This document shows, piece by piece, positions 38,982-50,200 of a DNA stretch of 64,000 nt. Position 1 is the first letter of the stretch; every line of letters starts with the position of its first letter. Under the pieces are notes generated by a model, which was not told the DNA's origin, ran no database searches, and saw nothing but the letters and a program-made list of their open reading frames with translations. Origin of the DNA: Saturnia japonica (lineage: Eukaryota; Arthropoda; Insecta; Lepidoptera; Saturniidae); assembly GCA_033032175.1 (NCBI GenBank), contig CM065304.1, positions 4,898,001 to 4,962,000 on the forward strand, given 5' to 3'. Position numbers and translations under genes: made by a program.

Positions 38982-39347
38982 TATATTACACCTTGACATA
39001 CTTGTTGTTTTTTTACTTTTTTGGTTGTGACTAGATATAGGAAATTTGTGTGATTGAATTGTGTACATTGTGTTTTTAGAATAGTTATGTAAGTTATCGA
39101 TTTTAATTATTTTATTTTGAATTATTGTTTTTGTTATTTACTAATTTATTACAAGTTTTTATTAAGTTAAGTTTAGTGTAAGAATAATGTAATAATCCTA
39201 AGTTTTTTATAAAAAATTGATTGATTAAATAAAGAAATATGTGCTTAGGATTAGGAATTGAATAAAGTCTGGGAAAGTAATTCGGGTACATGAACGGAAT
39301 TAGTATAAATTAGACAATACTTTCTCTGATTATGTTAGAGGCTCTTA

Positions 39348-39369
39348 GGGGGGGGGGGGGGGGGGGGGG
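39348..39369. repeat. Run of 22 G
   Basis: A pure G homopolymer within the LINE 3' UTR, bounded by CTTA and TTATTACCCTCCCC. Its length is likely to be imprecise in the assembly. Confidence 0.95.
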
Positions 39370-39410
39370 TTATTACCCTCCCCATTATTACAAAAAAAAA
39401 AAAAAAAAAA

Positions 39411-41575
39411 CCTAACCTAACCTAAACCGAACCTTAACTTGTTAAACCTATAATAGCCTATTATATATAATAAGAGGATACCAACGTTAATAAGATTACA
39501 TAAAATTTGTAACGCTCGGTTAGGTTAGGTTTGACTTGTGTACACAGGAGGAAGCGCGAGATGGCCGCGGCAGCAATACAATAGCCCCCATAGGCGGTAA
39601 CCTATATTAATTAGTTAGTTTACAGAAAATTCGTAACGCTCGGTTCGGTTAGGTTTGACTTGTGAAAACATGAGTAAGCGCGAGAACGCCGCGGTAGCAA
39701 TACAATAGCCCTCATAGGAGGTTACCTATATTAATTAGTTAGTTTACAGAAAATTCATAACGCTCGGTTAGGTTAGGTTTGACTTGTGTACAAAGAAGGA
39801 AGCGCGAGAAGGCCTAACCTAACCTAACCTAAACCGAACCTAAACTTGTTAAACCTACAATAGCCCCCATAGGAGGTTACCTATATTAATTAGTTAGTTT
39901 ACACAAAATTCGTCCCGCTCGGTTAGGTTAGGTTTGACTTGTGTACAAAGGAGGAAGCGCGAGAAGGCCGCGGCAGCGGCCGGCGAGCGCCACGCGTCCC
40001 CTTGTTCGGGCGCTACTATATAATAATATAGAGTCAGATTTTGACGATGGAGAGTTCGGGTGATGATTCCTGGAGTCAGATTTTGACGATGGAGAGTTCG
40101 GGTGATGATTCCTGTCGATACACGATAGAACCTAACCTAAACCGAATCTAAACTTGTTAAACCTACAATAGGCTATATATAATAAGAGGGTACACTTGTG
40201 TTAATTTGAGTACATAAAAGTCCCCTTGTTCGGGCGCTACTGTATAATAATATAGAGTCAGATTTTTACGATGGAGAGTTCGGGTGATGATTTCTGTCGA
40301 TATATAGTTGTGCGAGTCCTGACTAATCCAAAATATTTAAACTTAAACCTACAATAGCCCCATAGGAGGTTACCTATATTAATTAGTTAGTTTACACAAA
40401 ATTCGTCCCGCTCGGTTAGGTTAGGTTTGACTTGTGTACAAAGGAGGAAGCGCGAGAAGGCCTAACCTAACCTAACCTAAACCGAACCTAAACTTGTTAA
40501 ACCTACAATAGCCCCCATAGGAGGTTACCTATATTAATTAGTTAGTTTACACAAAATTCGTCCCGCTCGGTTAGGTTAGGTTTGACTTGTGTACAAAGGA
40601 GGAAACGCGAAAAGGCCGCGGCAGCGGCCGGCGAGCGCCACGCGTCCCCTTGTTCGGGCGCTACTATATAATAATATAGAGTCAGATTTTGACGATGGAG
40701 AGTTCGGGTGATGATTCCTGTCGATACACGATAGAACCTAACCTAACCTAACCTAAACCGAACCTAAACTTGTTAAACCTACAATAGGCTATATATAATA
40801 AGAGGGTACACTTGTGTTAATTAGATTACATAAAAGTCCCCTTGTTCGGGCGCTACTGTATAATAATATAGAGTCAGATTTTTACGATGGAGAGTTCGGG
40901 TGATGATTTCTGTCGATATATAGTTGTGCGAGTCCTGACTAATCCAAAATATTTAAACTTAAACCTACAATAGCCCCCATAGGAGGTTACCTATATTAAT
41001 TAGTTAGTTTACACAAAATTCGTCCCGCTCGGTTAGGTTAGGTTTGACTTGTGTACAAAGGAGGAAGCGCGAGAAGGCCGCGGCAGCGGCCGGCGAGCGC
41101 CACGCGTCCCCTTGTTCGGGCGCTACTATATAATAATATAGAGTCAGATTTTGACGATGGAGAGTTCGGGTGATGATTCCTGTCGATACACGATAGAACC
41201 TAACCTAACCTAACCTAAACCGAACCTAAACTTGTTAAACCTACAATAGGCTATATATAATAAGAGGGTACACTTGTGTTAATTATATTACATAAAAGTC
41301 CCCTTGTTCGGGCGCTACTGTATAATAATATAGAGTCAGATTTTTACGATGGAGAGTTCGGGTGATGATTTCTGTCGATATATAGTTGTGCGAGTCCTGA
41401 CTAATCCAAAATATTTAAACTTAAACCTACAATAGCCCCCATAGGAGGTTACCTATATTAATTAGTTAGTTTACACAAAATTCGTCCCGCTCGGTTAGGT
41501 TAGGTTTGACTTGTGTACAAAGGAGGAAGCGCGAGAAGGCCGCGGTAGCGGCCGCCGAGCGCCATATTATACGGC
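39411..41575. repeat. GC-rich tandem repeat with TTAGG/CCTAA runs
   Basis: A second satellite unrelated to the first. In its left part, short monomers carry CGGTTAGGTTAGGTTTGACT; the TTGACTTGTG landmark falls at 39531, 39655, 39779 and 39934 (124, 124 and 155 bp). Further right, longer units carry GGCCGCGGCAGCGGCCGGCG and CACGCGTCCCCTTGTTCGGG; the latter begins at 39991, 40639 and 41101 (648 and 462 bp, the longer one with an extra copy of the TTAGG monomer). Each long unit also holds two versions of GAGTCAGATTTTGACGATGG. TTAGG runs occur in both orientations, so this is not a plain telomere array. Confidence 0.85.
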
Positions 41576-41917
41576 CTTCTCGTTCGGGTGCTACTATAAT
41601 AATAATAATAATAATATGTAGTACGTTGGTCGGTGTTATGAACATAATAAATATATAAAATTTTAAAATCGAAAGAAAGAAAGATATTTTAATGAAATGA
41701 TCATTTCTCCTTTTTGGGTATTAAATAAAAAATTTATTTATTAACTTTTTCTATAATAATCTATAATCGACGTGTAGTTCGTGTAATGATATCGTTTAAT
41801 AAATAAAAAATATATAATAAACGATCATCGTCCGCGGACGAATCACCTGGCGAAGTTCGATTAGTCTTTCGCCCCTATACCCAGTTCCGACGATCGATTT
41901 GCACGTCAGAATCGCTA
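41576..41917. other. AT-rich stretch before the gap, with a TAA microsatellite
   Basis: Holds a short (TAA)n run at about 41595-41616 and otherwise AT-rich single-copy-looking sequence up to the first N. No gene signal was seen. Confidence 0.6.
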
Positions 41918-42017
41918 NNNNNNNNNNNNNNNNNNNNNNNNNNNNNNNNNNNNNNNNNNNNNNNNNNNNNNNNNNNNNNNNNNNNNNNNNNNNNNNNNNN
42001 NNNNNNNNNNNNNNNNN
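41918..42017. other. Assembly gap of 100 N
   Basis: Exactly 100 N, the usual placeholder for a scaffold join of unknown size. Sequences on either side may not be physically adjacent. Confidence 1.
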
Positions 42018-42052
42018 GTTGCGTACGGATATTAAAGTAAATAATATTACAT

Positions 42053-43026
42053 TTACAATGATTTTAAAACTTCAGTAGTTACTATTAAAGATTTTGAGTT
42101 AATATTTTTCCGAACAAAAATACGTCCGCCGCGAACCCAGACAAACTCAAATTTATTTTCTTTAGCCAGTACTCTAGTAGCAGCATGAAGTTTTTTATTA
42201 GCTGGTGATAAATTTTCCACTGCATAAACTAGTTGCCTTGGTCCTGTGATGCCTATATGACAGAAATTTAATTCGTTTTCTGGCTGAGCGCTATTGTGAC
42301 TTTCACCGATGCCAATACACCATCTCGTACACGAGGACTTATACACTTTACAATAATGGATTTTGGTCTACTGGACTCTTGGTTTTATTTAAGAACTGTA
42401 TGAAAATCCATTATATTACATTCCCTTATGTTATGTGAAACCGTTTTTGCCAATTGATTGTAACTCCAAATTGCATGATCTTGACTGCTGTTCAATATGG
42501 GGCAATTTGGAATTGACTGAATCCAATTCTGACCGTAATAGCTGATTTTCTGACTTTGATTCATCAGCTATCTTGATCTTCTCATTAAAAATTTTAGCGA
42601 AATCATCATATTGGAAGCTAACAAAAGAAACGCTGGTCTTTTAACTCCTCGGTTGTATTCCTTACACTTTTTATTTCTAATGACACCATAGACTTTAAGT
42701 CGGTAACAATTTTAGTCGAGGCATCACTAATCTTTTTATCGAAGTAGTCCTTAAGCTCCTCTATTACGTTTACGTCTAAAGATGAAATCATGGTGGGAGG
42801 CTCCGGTAATAAAGTTGACCTTATAGGCGTGTTTGTATTATCTCCTTTCTTTTCCAAGCATTTGCAGTCTGGAAACTTCCAGTTCGACTTCGTGTGCTTA
42901 GATTCTTTCGCATAATTATCAATAGTAATTCCTAGACATTGATAATGGTAACCAACCACCAGAACAATCGCTGCAGGATTTCAAATCGTTAGCTTTAACA
43001 ACTTTCGAACAAGCTCTACACTTCAT
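42053..43026 (-). pseudogene. LINE ORF1 protein: PHD-like finger, coiled coil, FP-type C-terminus
   Basis: Starts at ATG 43026-43024 on the minus strand with MKCRACSKVVKANDLKSCSD; after a one-base shift near 42958 it continues WYHYQCLGITIDNYA, and KSNWKFPDCKC. The C-x2-C...C-x2-C...H-x2-C...CxC spacing is that of a PHD-like finger. A middle part (42480-42620, another frame) reads as a coiled coil ending IEQQSRSCNLELQ, matching the LEQYSRRNN-type motif of LINE ORF1 proteins. Stops and a shift follow. The last 97 codons include NLSPANKKLHAATRVLAKEN and FVWVRGGRIFVRK, the C-terminal domain shared with baculovirus FP25K and many insect CR1/L2-like ORF1 proteins. At least three lesions make it dead. 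No linked reverse transcriptase is visible; the gap lies 35 bp downstream. Confidence 0.8.
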
Positions 43027-44994
43027 GTTTGTATATATGTGGCACGCCTTTCAAAACTTAACAGCAAAGTTGGTCAGGCAAGATCTTTAAAAAATGTAAT
43101 AGCGAACTGTCCGATCTGCGAGTGATGAAGAGCGAAATGCGGGTAGTCTATTATAAGGTTTTGTGTAATCTTCATAAACGATAATTCACTTTTAATGTAT
43201 CGGTAAAAATCGGGCATGTAACGCTACACGAATACCAAATATAGTAAGACAACACTTCTCAGCAACTTTCTAAACGAACACAAAGCACAACTAAACAGTT
43301 CTAGCACCAAAAACTATTTTTTTTAAGGAGCGAGTTGAAACACGGTACGATACGATATAACAATATCCAATAACAATAACTATATCCAGCTGCCTGGTCT
43401 GATTGTATCCGATTTTAATTTTCAGGATCATCTTCTTTTCTTATGTACTTTCAAGGAAAATATCAGCATCAAAACTGATAACCCAAGCGCGTACACTTTC
43501 AAAGTAATGGATCTGCCTATATAAATATATATAAGAATTGCTCACTTAATAGTATTAGAAGATAGATTAAACAGCTGATATAACTTACATATTGGTATAT
43601 ATTTAACACACAGACACACAACTGACAATACATTATGCGCATAACCACAAGTCATGTGCGAAAATCGAACCCGCAAACTTTCCGCTCAATAGTAGGAGGG
43701 CTTTCTACCAATGCGTCACGAGGTTGCTACTACCGAAGTCTGAGTTGAAACAGATATCTGTGGTTAAGCGCTTTCTATACAAGAGCGAATTGATACCATA
43801 GAATAAAATAAAGAACTATTTTATTATATGGAAAAGAGCATAACAACATAGGTACTAACTACTACTATGCGCGAGAAATAAATGTTCCGCAGTCGAAAGG
43901 TAGAAACTTACTCCCTTCAAGCACTATTGACATATTTTTCACATTTCGGGGCGAGCGCGCCCTTTCATCTTACTAGCGGCATTTTCACATTACATCTTTT
44001 TCGTTTTTATGCAACTTCAAATTCAGGCCGAGTTCAGTCTCCTAAATGTTACTGATTTTATTTTATTTTACAAATACTAAAAAACTTACCTAAATTACAG
44101 TTAAAACAGTAAAAATACTTTAAAAATAATAAGGAAGCCCATTTAAAAGTTTTCACAAATTACCGGGGCAGTGCGAATATTTGTCGTATTGTATAATGTA
44201 AACAATTTAATTAACAGCTGACATATTAGTAAAAAAATTATAGATTATTTAAGATAGATGGCGTTTTGAATATATCTTCCTTAATAATAACAAATGGCAT
44301 TCCTTTAAAATGAAAAAAGATTTCAAAATCTTTTTTCTAATCAAAACATTAATTTTATACTATTTCGTTAATAATGGGGAATATAAGCTTTATAATGATG
44401 TTTGAATCATTAAATTTGGTGAAGCATGAGATACATTTCAGGAAAAAATACCTTTGAGAAATAATATACATGATAGTAATAGAAGAGAAGTTGTATCGGT
44501 TCAGTACAGAAAGAATATCGAATAACCAAAAGACTGAACATGTATTTACTATATAGAAATTCAGATATTGTGTAATATTGAATAAAAATGCTTGAAAATT
44601 GTTATACAAATCATATTTAAAACAAATAAACGTAAAACATTGCTACATTAAATTATTTACAACTTTTTAAAACGAACAGTAAAGAATCTATAATATATCT
44701 AAGTAATTTATATAAATTTAAGTTAATTAACGTAGCTTACATGTAGCGATATAATCTTTGAACATTATTTTATGGTTTTATGTACCCACTTATATTCACT
44801 AGTTTCACTACACGCAACATTGAAAGTTACAAATTGAAAGCATTGTTTAACAGATTTTATTATATAGGAACATATTACTTTTTATTTTCAATGAAGAATA
44901 TGAAACGTGAATGAAGCATTAATTTAATGCAATAAATGACAAGATTAGTAAGTAACATGGCAATAATAATAAGTGACATATTTTTATTTTTTAG
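43027..44994. other. Intergenic, AT-rich, no gene seen
   Basis: Single-copy-looking sequence with many stops in all frames. It contains one tRNA-like SINE head (separate entry). An open frame of 84 codons at 44355-44609 (minus) is AT-driven and has no recognisable content. Confidence 0.5.
43640..43740 (-). repeat. tRNA-derived SINE head (possible)
   Basis: On the minus strand, TGACGCATTGGTAGAAAG resembles a polymerase III A box and, about 30 bp on, GCGGGTTCGATTTTC resembles a B box. No acceptor stem can be formed, so it is not a tRNA gene. A SINE remnant is the likely explanation. Confidence 0.35.
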
Positions 44995-45158
44995 CAATTG
45001 TATTAGCGGCTTTTTCGCTTGAACTTGGCGTGCCGATGTTTATGTATGCACGGGTTGGCCAGACGGCTGGGCGGGCGCGTTCCATCATGCTGAGGCAGGA
45101 TGCAGCACTCGCAGACATTCCGCTGAACGCACGCGTCGTAGTAGTCGATAAGGAATGA
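44995..45158 (+). CDS. Possible terminal coding exon of an unidentified gene
   Basis: A T-rich tract and TTTTTAG at 44986-44994 make a good 3' splice site. The following frame (starting with the last two bases of a codon) reads IVLAAFSLELGVPMFMYARV, then QTAGRARSIMLRQDAALADI and PLNARVVVVDKE, ending in TGA 45156-45158. Codon use is GC-richer than the surroundings and the reading looks protein-like: a hydrophobic start that could be the end of a membrane helix, then a basic tail. Upstream exons were not found in the window. It would be tail-to-tail with the peptide transporter on the other strand. I do not recognise the family. It could also be a fragment of a transposon. Confidence 0.4.
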
Positions 45159-45944
45159 ACAGATATAACCTAAAATTCAGTTTTAACATATAGTTCATAT
45201 TTTCCATGTTTAGGGTTAACTTATTTATTAACACCATTGTTGAATGTTAAATCTATTAAAGTAATTATGTTGGCACATTGATAGGCTAGCTAGTGCCTAG
45301 CGTCTGTGTCAAATTTTAACAAGGTAATTTATTATTTATGAATGTGAGGCAAACGGAAAACCAGCGCTGTGTGGTGTCCGCGTCACATAGCATCAGCTAA
45401 GTCTGTCCCATTGCCAAATTGTGTAGGTAGTCATATTCATTTGTAACTTGATTTTGACAACAAATGATTATTATTGATAAATTATTAATAAATATCTATC
45501 CACCTATAAGATTATATAAAAATGGATGATGGTATGTAATATATGAGAACACCGTTTGATGATCACCATGAAAGTTGGTAGACCTTAGTATTTTTATCCT
45601 ATCCCTGAACGCGATAGGTGGCGCTGTAGTCGAGCAATACTTAATTTAAATACTTTTTAGTTGCAAATTAATAAAAATAAATAAAATTTTCAAGTTAATA
45701 TTGTAAGCTTCTGGTAAATTATACTCTTTGTATGTTACTACTATCAAGCGCTTCTGGAATATCAATTATTATAAAAATAAAAAATAAACCTAACACAAAT
45801 TTATAATAATATACATAAGGTTAATAATATAGAAGAAAAGAGAAAAAAATTAAAATAGTAATTTGTATTTTAAAAACCCACATGCAGGACCGAGCCGAGA
45901 GTGTCTGCCACCAGAGTGCAAGATATAATATGCCACTTAAAGGA

Positions 45945-46022
45945 TTCGGGAATAAATTTAGCCAAATTCAGGGATTTTCGGGATTAAATTTAGCCAAATT
46001 CAGGGATTTTCGGGATTAAATT
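45945..46022. repeat. 32-bp direct repeat, about 2.4 copies
   Basis: The unit TTAGCCAAATTCAGGGATTT recurs with GCCAAATTCA at 45961 and 45993, followed by a partial third CGGGATTAAATT. The spacing is exactly 32 bp. Confidence 0.85.
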
Positions 46023-46749
46023 AATTTTTTTGATCAAAACATTTTGTCAGCCATCCTGTTTTTACAGATGATTTCATTAGTTTGAGTTTGCCCAAACTCG
46101 GCTTGGAAATGAAACATAATTGTAATTTTTTTTTTAATTATATTTTTATGAATGATTTTATTTTCGTAATACAAATAAGACACAAGTAAAGTATCTAACG
46201 ATTTTAACCATATCTAAACATTTTAATTTAATAAGAGAGATCTGATCTCTGTAGAAACCTGCTTTTTAAAGGAACTTAAGTCTATTATTAAGTTTAACGT
46301 AGTAATTTTAAGTGTTATAGACACATGTAGTTGGTTTATTTTAAGGGTAGTTTGAAATGGTTTGATTCTGTTTAACTTAATTTTTCTGATAAGACATAAA
46401 ATGTAATCATATCTGGTAATTTTAATGTAATGGTTTCTGTGTAAAAGAATATCGTGTTGTTACGAAATTTTAAGTCAAATTAAGTCGATATTTGTTTTAG
46501 GAGTGTGCAATTGTGTGTGTAAGTGTTATCGACAGAACTTGTCCGAATTCAAATAAGGAGGAGGATTTCAATCGGAACGTTTTTATAATGGATGTTTAGG
46601 CGTAAACTCTTCAAATTAATTGAAGTTGGTTGTCTTTTTTCATAAAAATGGTTTTGTAAAAGATTTTAATGAACGTTTAATTATTTTGTAAATCATTTAA
46701 AAGCAGATTTTTATATAGTACTCTGACGTTTCATTACCTGTCTACAATC

Positions 46750-46775
46750 GCGGGATTATCTTTCGACAATCCCGC
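46750..46775. repeat. Perfect 8-bp hairpin
   Basis: GCGGGATT (46750-46757) and AATCCCGC (46768-46775) form an 8-bp stem with a 10-base loop, followed by ATTCCCGAG. The CGGGATT words echo the direct repeat at 45945-46022, which hints at a small transposon with these ends; this is weak. Confidence 0.5.
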
Positions 46776-47077
46776 ATTCCCGAGATTACAAAAAAGGGTC
46801 GGAATCGAAACCTCTATTTTCTATAGACACAACTAACATTAATTGTAAATTTTTGTATTTACTCGATACATGCTTGCCCATTTTAAAATAATAGACTCGT
46901 TTTTGTATTTTGAAAAAGTCAGACGGGTGAGATGAATTAAAACTATATTTTTAGTTTAAAATAAAAAAAAATATAGAGAATAGACAAAAACATTTCCTAC
47001 TATAAAAAAAATATTACATTAAAGCGTTTTCTAGCGTTTTAACATGGTCCAATGGCCGTTTTTTTTTTTTACCGCCT

Positions 47078-47296
47078 TTAATATGTTCCCGCCTTGGTGC
47101 TATGTACCCCTTGCAACCACGGCACGGCTCCGCCCTGCACACGTAAACTAACTTTTGATCGATGGTGCAATAACCTTCGGCTCTCAGAGGACGACGCGTC
47201 ATCGTCAACGTTTCTCGGACGATAGCCTTGGGACATTCTCAAGAAAATCAGCATAGCTCCTGCTAGTACAAGCGCATAGACAAAGAACTCATTCGC
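47078..47296 (-). CDS. POT transporter last exon (helix 12 and cytoplasmic tail)
   Basis: 72 codons plus TAA at 47080-47078, after an ATTGTAG acceptor. ANEFFVYALVLAGAMLIFLR is the last helix, and a serine- and basic-rich tail of about 50 residues follows. The coding sequence ends here. Confidence 0.88.
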   Translation of the reverse strand, partial: ANEFFVYALVLAGAMLIFLRMSQGYRPRNVDDDASSSESRRLLHHRSKVSLRVQGGAVPWLQGVHSTKAGTY

Positions 47297-50200
47297 CTAC
47301 AATAAAGATTTAATTATAATACTTCTAAAAATAAAAAAATACTTTATTAATTTAAGGTCCTAAAAAAACATTTATGAATGTCAAAACACTACCACCCAGT
47401 TCTCGAGAAGAGCTGGCAAGAATTTCGATCGGGGTAATAATGCGTTATTAAATTAATAAATAAATTAACTTTGATTTTGCTGATATGTAAATATATACAA
47501 ATCGTTATTTGAATAACAGATGTATAGAAAAATTTATTAACTAGTAAACAATTTAATTTGATATACATAATGTTAAAGTACAGGATATAAAATACTTTAG
47601 TAAATGACAAGTGTAAATTTACCCTCGATTCGAATATCTTGGTTTGAGCGACGAGTATCACTATTAGGTTTCCAAACGCCACAGAAACATACCACGCCGC
47701 AATTGTTATTGTTTTCATGCTCTTCGGTGCCTAGATTAATTATTTTAAAAATATTAAAAATACAATAAATCCTTTGAAAGTATAACACACACATGTATAT
47801 TAAGTTCAGCGTTCGATTCATATGATTTATTGAATTTTTAACAGACTTCAACAAAAGACAGAAGCTACTCAATTGAAATATATTCGAGTATATACAGGGT
47901 TATTGGTAATTCGTAATTGGTGAACCTATTCGGACGCTTAGATGGCTTACCTACGCTGTGTAAAACTTAAGAGATACATCAAATTAAAGTATTACATAAT
48001 TGTAAATATTAAAAAGACCTACAAAAAATTTACAGAAGGTATATGTGTCTGTCTTCTAAGGATCAACCACAATAAGCATCTTTATTTTTTAAATAACCTG
48101 GGGTGGAGGTAGCACGATTCGCACATGTGTTCAATCGACGGCATTCTGTAGTACACGCGCGCGAAACCGCGGGCACAGCTAGTGAAGAATAAATATACAA
48201 TAGAAATGATTGAAATAATAACTGAATAATAGTACCTGTGTAAAAGAGAATTCAAGTCCGGAAACGGCAAACATAATCTCAGCGACTGACACGAGTAAAT
48301 ATTGAGGTACAATCCAGGCTAAGTGCAGTTCGTTGGGAGGATTCGGAGCGTGCAACACCGCAGCGTCTAAACGACCTAATCTCTCACGTAAGCACAGAAC
48401 ATATACTCCGCCCGGACGTAGGTACCCTTCGCCAGATCCCGACACTTCACCTCCTGCACTTTGTGCCCGCCATTTAAACCTATACAAATAAATAAAATTG
48501 AAGTGTCTGTTTGTAATATCAAAATAAAAGTTTTTAATTAAATGTACATGAAAGAGCTTATTCTTCCCTAAAAGGCCGGCAACGCATCTGCGAGCCCTCT
48601 GGTGTTGCGGATGTTTGTGGGCAGCGGTGATCACTTTCCATCAGGTGCACCACCACCTGCCCGTTTGCCCCTTTTTATCATAAAAAAAAATGTTATTTTG
48701 ACATTACAAACAGACACTTTAATTTTATCAATTGTATAGATTAATACTAATGTGTCCCAAAAGTATCTGACCTTTACCAGGAACTTTGCGCTGGCATTGT
48801 TTTTCGTCATCCGGCTCACGGCATCCTTCGAAGTAGTCCCCTTGTACTGAACAAGATGCTCCCATTGGTGCTTCCACATCTTAATGCAGTTCTAGTAATC
48901 AGTTTTCGGAATGGCCATGAGTGCACGCGTCGCATTCGTTTCACCAGCCTCATTGTCATCAAACCGGTGTCCTATGAGCGGCATTTTTTATTTTGGGAAC
49001 AGCCAAAAATTGTAGCATTCTATGTCAGGACTGTATGGAGACTGACGGAGTTGTTTAATATTGTATTTCGCTAAAAACTTTTACTCGAGGTTCGATGATA
49101 CGCTTGCGCGTTATCATGGTGGAGAAGCCAGTCGCCGCTCGCCCTAATACGCAGCTATATCCTTCTCACCGCATCACGCAATTTTTTTCTGAATTTCACG
49201 GTAAAATTCTTTGTTGGGTGTCAAAGCTCTCGGTGCATATTCGTGATTCAGGACACCTTCGAAACAGGAGAAAACAATTCACATGGACTTGACGTTGCTC
49301 CGACTCGGACATGCTTTCTTCTGTCGTAGCTAAGATGGAAGCTTCCATTGTGAGGATTGTTTTTCATTGTCATAACCAAAAATCCAGGATTCGTCACCGG
49401 TAATATGTTTCCGGAACATATTTTCATCATCAATAACCATTACCAAGTTGTCCTGAGCGATTTCGAAGCGAAGCTTTTTCTACTCTATTGTGAACAATTT
49501 TGAAATGAATTTCGCACACACGCGAGTCATTCGCAAATTCTCGGGTCATGATTCTCGAAACACAAGATTCCCGAGATCCCGATATCATCTTCTATCTCGC
49601 GTACGGTAATCGCGAGTGGTAGACGCTCAATATTTTTCGGTGTTATCGCTCTCGAAGGTCGGCCAGACCGCGAATCGATATCAACCATCGCTTGTACCAC
49701 TCATTTATTTGAGTTTTGCCCATACAAGCGTCTTCAAAGGACTCCTGCATCATTTCGATGATCTCTACACAACTCTTTACGAGTTTGGAGCAAAACTTAA
49801 TGCAAATTCGTTGTTCCGATCTCTCCGTCATTTTCTACAATACCTTCAAAATCCGATGAACGCGAAATCGACAATGTACGTAAAGGCACGCTGGTTCGAA
49901 ATAACAATTCTCATCGGTTGTCATGTCAAACTATCCTAGCTGTATCCACTCAGCCGAAAAACGTCTACTGCAAGACACAGGCCTCTCCCAAAGATCGCCT
50001 CAACCACTGGTCCTGTGCAGGTCTTATCCAGTGGTACTTCACAATCTTTAACAGGCCGTCGATCCACCTTGTGGTGAGTCTACATACGCTGCGTCTTCGA
50101 CAGCGCCACTCGAGAAGTCTTCAGTCACATCGACCTGAAACCGAATTCTGAGGGCTCTATGTTGGTGACTTTGGTTCTTATACTAATCTCTTCATTTTTG

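Larger units (their letters stand above)
37774..39410 (+). mobile_element. 5'-truncated R1-clade LINE, 3' part of ORF2 to poly(A)
   Basis: It starts abruptly inside a satellite unit (last satellite bases CATAGCCGT) and ends in 19 A at 39392-39410, directly followed by CCTAACCTAACCTAAACC. A possible polyadenylation signal AATAAA lies at 39228-39233. The 3' UTR contains a run of 22 G at 39348-39369. No target-site duplication could be identified because the two flanks are different repeats. Confidence 0.85.
45159..47077. other. Intergenic or 3' UTR sequence between convergent genes
   Basis: AT-rich with no convincing coding frame. It includes a 32-bp direct repeat cluster and a perfect hairpin (separate entries). 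TTTATT at about 46336-46341 (AATAAA on the minus strand) could be a polyadenylation signal for the transporter, but several similar hexamers exist. Confidence 0.45.

Noticed and set aside
40028..41190. Coding potential of the recurrent GAGTCAGATTTTGACGATGG block (ESDFDDGE-like reading)
   Set aside because: The frame closes within about 15 codons in each unit and the block is just part of the tandem repeat.
39411..41575. True telomere end of the chromosome
   Set aside because: TTAGG runs are only two or three units long, lie in both orientations and are interrupted by other repeat sequence; the scaffold continues into genic DNA, although across a gap.
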